21,922 nt of DNA from Phallusia fumigata (Eukaryota; Chordata; Ascidiacea; Phlebobranchia; Ascidiidae). Below, one piece after another: positions 9,574 to 19,100 of the stretch (the stretch's first letter is position 1; the number at the start of each line of letters is the position of its first letter). Under the pieces are notes generated by a model. That model was not told the DNA's origin. It did no database searches and worked only from the letters and a program-made list of their open reading frames with translations. Made by a program: the position numbers and the translations under genes. The stretch lies in NCBI GenBank assembly GCA_008931825.1, contig QXVZ01011743.1:1-21922 (forward strand). The letters are read 5' to 3'.

Positions 9574-11786
9574 ATGTTTTTGGATGATGTCTTAGGAGGT
9601 TTTGACCTTCTGTCCACCTACAAAATGAAACCTTGGTGGGAAACAATTCGTACCGCTACAATAGTAGTTATGTCCAGTACCAGTCTTCTACTCCAGTATC
9701 AGAACCCATTGAGATGTCTTCCAATAGACGCAAATCGCTCGGCCACGTTTACAGGGCCAGAGTCAACGTTTGTGAACAAAAAATGTATGACCGAAGCGGA
9801 TTTTTGGGTGAACAACTTTTGGTGGATTTCGATACTCGTCACTGGATCGCTTTTCATGGCCAACAACTTCTGGGAATACATTCCAAATGCAGTAAACGCG
9901 TTCGCAAGGTTCCGAAAGATATTTGACGTTGTTTCCGACTACGGTGGCACGACTGACTCACTAATGAGACTCGTGTCGACCGTGGACACTCGGGATTCGT
10001 CAGAGTTTGAGAGGCTGCAGCGAACACAGTGTCGGAAGATTGTAACACATTTACTCCCTAAGCGAGAACGCGCGGTCTCTTATTTAACGAAGATTGATGT
10101 TTTGCTGGATGAAATACACGAAAACGCAGTGCGTTGCCTAACAACATTTCCACGCATTCGTTTGGATGATTGGAACCAAATAGCAGCTTGCGTGTGCTAT
10201 GGATTTGATGCTTCTCTGTCAGGCTCTGTTGAATTAGACAAGCTGCTTGAGATGCCAACAGGCAGGAGTTTGCTGTTCTTGGAGTTTTACGAAGAAAGCA
10301 CAACGCCCAAACTGGAAGCCCTTATGGAACAAGTATGTCATCGTGTTTCTCAGGTGCCTTCACACTTGAAAAGATTCTTCGGTCTTCCACCGGCTGAGAG
10401 GTTGAGGCGAATATCTGCTAAGGGCATGACATGGTGTAGTGACAAACCAATCGACAAGACGTCTGGTACTGAATTTGACGTTACAGGCAGGATCGAGGCG
10501 TTACGTGACTTATTCGCTCTTCGGCAAATCGAAAACGTGCGCCAAATCAGGGAGCAGTTTCGCGATGAATGGTCTCACAGCGCTGTGCAACTTCTTCGAA
10601 ATATTCAGGCCGACGGGGAATGTTTACTGCAGGTATTGCGCAACGAAGAGGAAACCAAAGCGTTGGAGAACACGCGATACTTATTTTTATCAACACCTCA
10701 CTCTGAGTCAGATCAATGGATAGAAAACCGTCACCTCCAGGCTTACAGGGAAGCCAGGAGCAGGGCAACGATGGAAAAACTAGAAAGTATAAAGTATACC
10801 ACACCAAGCGAGGGTGCAATTTTGCGATCTGGTGAACAAACAAAAACCTGCACAACAATCATTTCAAACTTTATGAAGCACTTGGATGACCCTCGAATTC
10901 TTAAGCACCTGGAATCTATTCGTCATTTATCAGCAAGCAGACAGATTTTGAAATTAACCACAGAGTACCAGGGTCAGTATGTAAATGTTGACAGTTGCGC
11001 GATTGACCGCATTCGAATGGTAGAGGCATACAAACAGCTTTTGGCCCTTCATCAAGTTGAAACTGTTGGTGAAATTGCAAGAAAACTTAGACAACTGCAA
11101 ACTGTTGAATCCGAAAAGCCCTCCAAAAGGCGGAAAAGCGGAGAATATAGCATAAGTTGCTCTACTTCACGAGGAACCTTGTAGCTTTTATTGTTGCGTG
11201 TTTTGGGATCCTGTTATACTGCTATGGAATTTTCGTCACCAACACCGGGCCTACGTTTGTGTGCAGTGGCATCTACAAATGCATCTATTCCACACAAAGA
11301 ACATCTCTTGTGGTTGCATTCGCACAATGCGTTTTAATGGGCGTGCAATGCGTAATCTTCATCAACCTGATGGTCGCGCATCTTTTGCATTTAAACGATG
11401 ACGACGGCGAAACGATGTTCTTTCTGCGACTGAGTTCAAGTAGCGGGGAAACTAAAAACGTCGAACATTTTCAAAATCTTAAGGCGGGTATGCAGGAAAA
11501 TCGACATTTAATCGTCTACGGGTTACGTAAAAGTCTTCCAACAGCAGCGATGGTCGGCGATGTGGGATTTTTTCTGTTTTACCTGGACACCACCGGTGAT
11601 AAGATTGGGCCATTTTTGGACAGTAACTTTGTTCAGGAAAACAAAGATTCTGATGTCGAAAATACCATAAAAACCCTGCAAAGATTAAGGACCAACGCTT
11701 TGCATGGAAAGGGCGGCGCGGATTTGTTTTCTGATGATTGTAAAACACATCAAAGTAACAGACGAATCGCTACGACAGGCGTTTGA
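9574..11786 (+). CDS. LRRC8/pannexin-like four-TM channel with long intracellular loop, frame-broken
   Basis: The first frame (9574-11184, 536 codons) starts at ATG after an in-frame TAG. It has a TYKMKPWW motif like the start of LRRC8 proteins, then TM1 (~25-42), a first extracellular loop with Cys48, an NRS sequon (54-56) and Cys71, and TM2 (~80-98) ending MANNFWEYIP, like the NFW region of LRRC8. An intracellular stretch of roughly 415 residues follows, rich in helical heptads and with related segments near residues 303-330 and 477-510. The second frame (from 11151, stop at 11786) gives TM3, a loop with two Cys (FVCSGIYKC), TM4, and a VGDVGFFLFYLD segment resembling the post-TM4 region of the family. 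LRRC8 proteins form volume-regulated anion channels in the plasma membrane. The change of frame in 11151-11184 has no good intron, so a sequencing indel or a pseudogene is possible. No LRRs are found. Confidence 0.65.
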
Positions 11787-11889
11787 ATTTATCTTTAATA
11801 TTCACCAATACCATACTTTGGGAATACAAAAAAAGTATTCTCACGATTATTACGTTTGCAATACGCAACTTACATTTGGTAAGGCATAA
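11704..11889 (+). pseudogene. Possible out-of-frame C-terminal continuation of the channel
   Basis: After the second frame of the channel degenerates (SNRRIATTGV then stop at 11786), the +1 frame continues with a protein-like stretch, IKVTDESLRQAFEFIF, ending at 11889 just before an AATAAA at 11952. This may be a second frame break in the same gene or may be chance. It contains no leucine-rich repeat. Confidence 0.25.
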
Positions 11890-11951
11890 GAACAGAACTG
11901 TAGCCGATTTTAGAATTGCAAATTTTTGTATTGAAACTGTAGGCTGCCAGC

Positions 11952-11957
11952 AATAAA
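11952..11957 (+). terminator. Candidate polyadenylation signal of the channel gene
   Basis: An AATAAA hexamer lies about 165 bases after the stop at 11786 and about 60 bases after the out-of-frame stop at 11889. Confidence 0.45.
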
Positions 11958-12715
11958 ATTCTACACAAACTTTGCCGAACGCACTTTTTCACAATAACTG
12001 TTGAACGTATCCACATCTTTAGTCTGGTTGTAACAACTTATAGCAATGTTCCACCACAATTTTGGTGATTTTAAGGTTGATTCCTTCTTTTGCTTACAGT
12101 CTACCACATTTTACATCGTTATATCTCATTACCCTTCTCTGTCGCATTGCAAAGCTGTCGCTTTCTAATCAGTTTTTCTTGCATGTCCTGTTGCGGTATA
12201 TGATCAGTTTGTTGGCACAAAAATCTTGTTGCTGTTGACATGGCGATGTTGTATCTGGTGATTGTTCCAAGGATCACGTGATACTGTTGGTTTTCTGACG
12301 TGTCGAGGAAATCGAGGCACGCTTGTGATTGTTTTGCGCGTCTGCTTTAATTTTCGTTCTGGTTATTGTCTTTTAATCACTTTATTATAATTAATTCATC
12401 GCCGTTTGTTTGTTTTCATAAATATAAACGTGAAGCCAAAATCGTGCTGTCGCTTTCAGCATATGTAGTCTCAGACGAAGGTGGTCACTGCAGTATAAAC
12501 TGGTATAGTATTTGCTGAGTTAGGAAACTTGGTGACTCCGCCATATAAGGGTGACCGGTTATATATCAATAAGTTTAGCATTTTTGCTGGATTTACACAT
12601 TTAATCGAACCATAAACCCATTACGTTACAAAAATGAAGAAAAAATCCATGAAATCAAACTTATACAGCAAGAGAAAGCACATGCGATCCCGAGAACGAA
12701 TCCCGATCAGGTTTT

Positions 12716-12913
12716 TTATAGGTCTGTGTATGGGTCGAGCACCTCAGACCATTTGACCAAGTGCTCGCCAAGTTGGGTTGTGTTTTTCGCTGGGTGAAAG
12801 AAATCGTTAACATAGCGCCGCAGCCTGTAGAAAAATAAACATCGAAGTCTGCGAGCTTCAGTGATGTTCTTGATTGTCAATGAGGCTTTTCGTTCAAATT
12901 TGACATCACACAC
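12716..12913 (-). CDS. Unassigned minus-strand reading frame, possible terminal exon
   Basis: I do not recognise the protein. Its sequence looks protein-like (LRRYVNDFFHPAKNTTQLG, then HLVKWSEVLDPYTDL and a stop). A consensus acceptor TTTTTCTACAG, whose AG is at about 12825, precedes the LRRYVND part, so this may be the last exon of a minus-strand gene or a piece of a decayed element. No upstream exon or poly(A) signal was found, and it lies close to the Ku70 start. Confidence 0.2.
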   Translation of the reverse strand: MCDVKFERKASLTIKNITEARRLRCLFFYRLRRYVNDFFHPAKNTTQLGEHLVKWSEVLDPYTDL

Positions 12914-13110
12914 AAATCGGTTTTTGTTTTTGTTGGTAAACCGTTATCTAGCAACCCAAACACCAACCGTTAAAAAAATGTACTGGTCAGGATCAAACTT
13001 TTATTTTCGGGGGATTTACCTGGAGGGAAACTTTACAAATGTAACATTTTATTTTCAAACCAAAGACCATCGGTTTTGCTAAAATCCTGCAATCTGGACT
13101 TACCTAAACA

Positions 13111-16100
13111 ATGATCTACTCAGACGACGAGTTGGATGTTGCAGACGATGAGAGCCCAGAGTCATATCAAATTAGCGGAAGAGATAGTGTTGTGTTTGCA
13201 GTGGATTGTTGCAAAGGTAATGCGAAATATTTTGCTCCATTTTTAACCGTTTTTTTGAAAACTAAAACCTTTAAACTTTGTGCAAAGTTTACGTTAGGAA
13301 GCACATGCAGTAAAAATCAGAAAGTATTTGGTTTTTGCTGGCATTTTATATGATGATTAGAGATGTTGAAAGTGTAAGATCAAATCCTAAGTATTTGAAC
13401 CCAGTCCATTTACACCAGAGTCAGTGAGAAAATCACTCACACATAAAATGTTTTGGAGGGCTGTTGTTGTTGTAATGTTACTTTTCTGTGTGTAATACTG
13501 CCAATGAATGAAGAGAAATAAGTCAGTCTCCTTGATTTTTTTGAATTAGCTGTAATTAAAGTTATACCTAGCGCTTACTACTTTATGGCAGGTTCAGATA
13601 AACCTGAGCCATGTGGTTCTAAAGGGATTGGTTTAGTTAGTTCTGGAATATTTTCTTGGTCTCAATTACAAGAAATTTTTTTTGGATTTTCACCGACACT
13701 GGTGTGATTAAGTTTCGTTAAAATCCAATTTTTCAGAAATGTTTGAGACTTGCAATGATGAAGAGGCACCGTTCAGCCGTGTTATTACTGCCATCCATGA
13801 CATGTACTTGAACAAGATAATAACAAGTGACAAAGATCTACATGTAAAAAAACTGTGTTTTAAAAAAAGGGTTATTTAGTTTATTCTGTTCTTATACTGT
13901 TGCCCTTGGCCTTTGTTTATTTGAGGTCCACTGCAGCACAAATAACAATGATTTTGCCAATGTGATATTCATTTAATCAGGGATGTCATGTTGTCTTGCA
14001 CCCAGTTGTGACTTACATCACTGACTAAAATCAATTTGAAAGTATTCATTCCACATATTCGTCAAAATTAGGACCTTTTAGAAGCATGTCTATGCAGCCA
14101 ATTTCTATTTAACAACTGAAAACTGCTTTTGTTAGTTTTGCACAAAATCGTAGCTGCGTCAATCTGGACAATTGAATGTCTCACAAAAACTTTTTTTCAT
14201 TAAGGCACTGAAAACCATCATATATAAACAACAAAATATTATATTTATGAAACTCAACTTTTTGAAATATTAATGTAAATCTAATTTATAGTTATGTTTT
14301 ATTCTTGCCAGGGTATTATCTTATTTGGAACCGAAAAGAGCAAAAATTCCAGTGATCTATCAAACATATATGTGTGGCAGAATTTTGATGTTCCATGTGT
14401 TGAAAGCATTATGCAGTTGCGAGAATCACAAGATATGGAGTGGAATAAGTTTACTACTAATTATGGCTCCAAGCCAGGTACAAGCTTATCATTATTTGTT
14501 AATGTTGTTAAGATAAGTTTATTTCGCTTGCTGATAGAATTTTAGCAATACATTATCACTAAAAACAATCACAAGACAACTCTGCAACATTGAGTAATAA
14601 AGTCTTTGAAGCAATGTTGGCTAGATAAGAACCCACAACCTTGCCGGCACAAGAGGCTAGCACTGACCAGGGTTGAAGAGTCGAATGGATTCACAAGTGT
14701 TGAAAGAAGTCCGAGTTGGATTCCTATGTATACAAGGAGTTGAATTCTGATAAAAATTTCCGACTCCTAATGTCCAAATAAATCTTTGTAGCTGATTTTT
14801 CATGAGCAATGTTGCTAACTTTGTTTTTGAACGGAAGATTTTGGAGTGATTGGCAATGCTTTTAGGTCATTTAAGTGCTCAGAGTCCTAATAATAACAAG
14901 GAAAGGAGTCAGAATCCCAGTAATAGGAGTTGGATTTGGGCTTTATACCTCTGACTCAATAACTACCCTGTCTTTGTGGTGACTAGTTAGGTACAGGGCA
15001 GACACTTCACACTTCACAAAAAAATGCTATATAATTGTAGCGATATGAGCAGTTATTAAACCTGTTGTATTATAACCAAGGTTCAGAATTATCACATTTT
15101 GTTGTTTTCAGATCATCAAATGAGCGATGTTCTTTGGGCTTGTCTAAACATGTTCAGTGGGACAACTTACAAGTTGTCAACAAAAACTTTGCTGATATTT
15201 ACATGGAACGACGACCCCCATTTCGGTGAGCTTGCATATGCCTTAGTGCTATAATTTAGTATTATGTACAATTATTAGTATTACATCTTTCACTGTTCGT
15301 TAAAAATATGGTTGCAATAAAGTACTTAAAAGAACAACATGAGTTGTTTGTGGTTGGTAGGTAACAATAATGCCAAAAAAAGAGCAAAAGCAAAAGCCCT
15401 GGATTTACATGAACATGACATCGATGTTCAGGTCTTGTCGTTCAACAGCGATTTTAAGCATGAAAAGTTCTACAAGGTATATATATTTATGCATATATAT
15501 AATATATATATGACAGATTTGCTACGTCTATTTTATTGAAAGTAACATATCTGGTGTTATGAAGTTTTAGCATACTCTTAGTGTAATCTGTATTAAACTG
15601 ACTTACATTTGATAGTCTGGGTGATTTACCCAGTTCATGTGGTTCTATAAACATGATTTTTTAAAAGCATTGTCCCAAACTGGATCTAAACATTAAAAAA
15701 GTAAAAAAGTAAAACAAAACCTAAAAAATTAAAAATATGATTGGCAATTTTGTAGGCACCTTGAGAAAAACATTTTCAACTACAGAAAAAACATGAAAAT
15801 AACATGTTTTTTTTTAAAAATTACGTCTTTACCCCTTAGAAGAGTAATGATAAAACTGCACTGTACTTAGGATGTTGTTTCTGATCCAACAAGTATTGGA
15901 GAAAACATGGAAAACCCATTAAACTCCATAACAAACCTGTACAGCTACCTTATGCGTAAATGTTCCAAGCAGCGAGCCTTAACAAGGTAGGGGATAATAT
16001 GTAGGTTTATAAGTGAGTCATGCAGATAAAATGTTGAAATGTCTTCACCTCTGACAATTACCTATGTGGTGTTTTTACACTTTTTAGGGAAAAAAGTCAT

Positions 16101-19100
16101 AAATTAGGTAATTATCAGACCCAATGTATAAAACATAATTAATATATCCTTTTTAAATTGGCTAATAGTGCATATGAAATCATAACATGGTGAAAGTCAT
16201 CTTTTTAGTTATAAATACCCATAGTGTGGTAATAAATACCCTTTGACCAGTTTTTGTGAAAATGACGTGGTACTTGCTTTTAATATGTTAAAGTGCTTGT
16301 GTTTTTAGGATACCCTTTCGGCTTGCAACAGGTGTGGAAATGTCTGTCGGAGTTTACACTGTGGCCCGTCGTGCAACAAAATCAGCAGCTGTATTACTTG
16401 ACAGTAAAACGAACAAGCAAGCACATCTACACACAAACTATGTGGATACCAACACAGCAGAAATATTGATGCCCAGTGATATCAAATTGCTACAGGTCAA
16501 AATTACTTAACATAAAATGTGTTTTTAGTTTGTATGGTAATAGGCATTTCAGAGTACGATTACCCTGTATCAAAACTGTTTGCTGGGCAAAGGTTTTTGT
16601 TTATTTTACTTGAAAAGAAAGAAAGTTATCTTACAAGACTGAAAACAAATACTGCTAGCAAGCTGAAACTATAGCAAAATCTGTAATGTATATGATGTAG
16701 ATATATGTTTGTTTAATTAATATGTTGTTTTTCTTGTAGACTTGGGCAGGGCAAGACATTGTATTTGAGAAGGAAGAAGTTGAGAACATGAAAAAGATCC
16801 AAAAGCTCGGACTTACAGTTTTGGGTTTTAAATCCAGAAATACAGCCATAAAACTTTGGTATCATGTCCACACTGCGCAATTCATTTACCCTGATGATGG
16901 AACTGTTAAAGGTGGTAAAACATTTCCAATGTTATGAATTAAATCATAGGACAGGGCTAGTCACCTATTTGGGCTGCATATGTTGCATTTGCAGAACCTC
17001 AGCACTAATTAAGGATATAACCGCTTGAGAACTTGCAGGTAGAAAAAAATTGTATTGCAAACGTTTCGGCAATTGCTGTTGTCATCATTAGTGCACGACG
17101 ACAAGAAATTTAAAGCAGAGTGATCAGACCTCAGCAAATTTTGAACATTTATATCCGCACTAGTTGTGTAGCCCTGTCATAGGATTTAGGTTGTCTAAGG
17201 TGCAACTTGTCATGTACAATTTGTGGCTGTCTGTTTGTGTTTGAAGTTAATCAAGTACATTTGTACATGTATACATATGCATACATACATATGCATATGC
17301 ATTGATCGATTCACAGAAAATTCCACTGATTATTGTATTTGCATGTACGTCATGAAGTGTGCTTGTTTGATGGCAATTACTGTTTGCTAAAAGTAGTGCA
17401 AGACGAAGCATTTTTGGTAATTTGATTTAACTTTCTTTTTTAGGCAGTTCTACGCTTTTTACTGCACTTCTTACAAAATGCCTTGAAAAAGATGTTGTTG
17501 CTATATGCAGGTAAGCTATCCATGGGACCAACATTGGTTGCAGAAAAATTAGGGTCCACAATGTTGGATGGTCAAACTAACCTGGACAAGCTAAAAAACT
17601 AATTTTCCTATACTTAACATTTTGTTATTTGTCAGTAGGCATTTATTGTGTGTTTAGATTGTTTCATTAAAAGGATAAATATTTCTCGCCAAGAACCACT
17701 GGTAAGGATGGACAGAAATATTATTGAAATGTAATGTAGGTTTTTTTGCTACTATTCTGGCATTGATTTTTATTTTTGTGTCTATTCCTTTGTCATTCTA
17801 TTTTAAGCTTTTTTTCTTTTTACTATTATATATTGAATAGAGGTGTCAAGTGTGTTGGAACCACTTTGTTCCGCTCATGAGTACAGACTCTCACAGGAGT
17901 TAACTTGCAATTTTTTTTTCAGTTATGTACCAAGAAAAAATTCTGCTCCCAAAATGGTAGCTTTGTTACCACAGAAGGAAGAAATTGATGACGAAAGTTC
18001 AGAACAAATCAAACCCCCAGGATTCTACATTATATTTCTCCCCTACGCTGATGACATAAGGTAATCAGCAAGCTTTTGAACGCAGTTTGTCAGTTTACAA
18101 GTTATGTCAAAATGGCAATGACTTTGTGTGTCATGTTAATGATATCACTGCTTTGTGTTTCTGCATTTAGTAGACAAATCTTTACAGTGCACACAGTATA
18201 ACTCATTGCTACTTCCAACCCCTTAGGTGAACAATGGGTTGAAGTTTCATGGATGGAAGCTATTTCATATATTTCAGTACAGTTTAGCTAAATGTGACAA
18301 ATCTAAACAATCTAAAAAAAAACGGAATGAACATTTTAGGTCAACAAAAGTAAACTTCAATTAAATTGTTTAACACTGACAGTTTGGTAATCTTTTTTTT
18401 GCAGGGAAGTGGAGATTATCAAAACTGATGTCAAAGCAACAGATGAACAGGTTGCTGCAGCTGAGGCAATGATTAAGCGACTGAAATTTACTTACGACCC
18501 TGATAATTTTGACAATCCTGCTTTACAAACTCACTACAAAAACCTGGAAGCAATGGCATTGGAAAAAGCTGAACCAGATGCCATTGTTGATTACACAAGT
18601 AGGCAGTAGTTCATTCCTTTAATTTACTTTAGATTGCTGCTGGTATTTTATGTAAAAAGCACCTGACAAATTAAAAATACATTCTGTCTACTAGAGATTG
18701 GCCAAAACTGCAAGTGTTCTGTTTGGTCGAGCACCGAGCATCTCATGTTAACGCTCGGTGCTTGGTCGAGCACACTCGGTGCATTGTGACGTCACAAACA
18801 TTCCTATTTACACTGTAGTTTTTTACGTTTTTCAAGGTCCCTTATCTAGCTACCAGAGCCGTATTTAAGCTCTAGAGGTCCCTTCTGCATAACATGGGAG
18901 GCAAGTCAACACTAAGTGAAACACCCAGTTTTTAAGTAACAACCGCCGCGCACGAAGACTATGATGTCATGTCTGATGCTAAGAAAGATGCCCACACCCT
19001 AAAAACACAAAATACTACTCTGTATAACCTGTTTGTTGCACATGTTCAATCTTTTGTCTAATGCTCAGCTTAGTTTATGCGACTGCCTGGCCGAGCGAAG

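Larger units (their letters stand above)
11890..13110. other. Intergenic region between the channel gene and Ku70
   Basis: This region contains the candidate poly(A) signal of the channel (11952-11957), the unassigned minus-strand frame 12716-12913 and presumably the Ku70 promoter. Otherwise it is AT-rich with no recognised gene, RNA or complete element. Confidence 0.5.

Noticed and set aside
11104-11156. A short intron restoring the frame of the channel gene
   Set aside because: Candidate GT sites are poor, the interval is very short and the AGs lack a pyrimidine tract. A frame error is simpler.
11151-11184. Programmed -1 ribosomal frameshift in the channel gene
   Set aside because: No slippery heptamer or obvious downstream pseudoknot lies in the only interval where both frames are open.
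13580-13630. Shared CATGTGGTTCTA motif in Ku70 introns 1 and 5
   Set aside because: The match is too short and has no ends or duplications; it is not enough to call a repeat family.
14621-14667. A functional tRNA gene
   Set aside because: Only A-box-like and B-box-like runs are present; no acceptor stem pairing or complete cloverleaf can be drawn.
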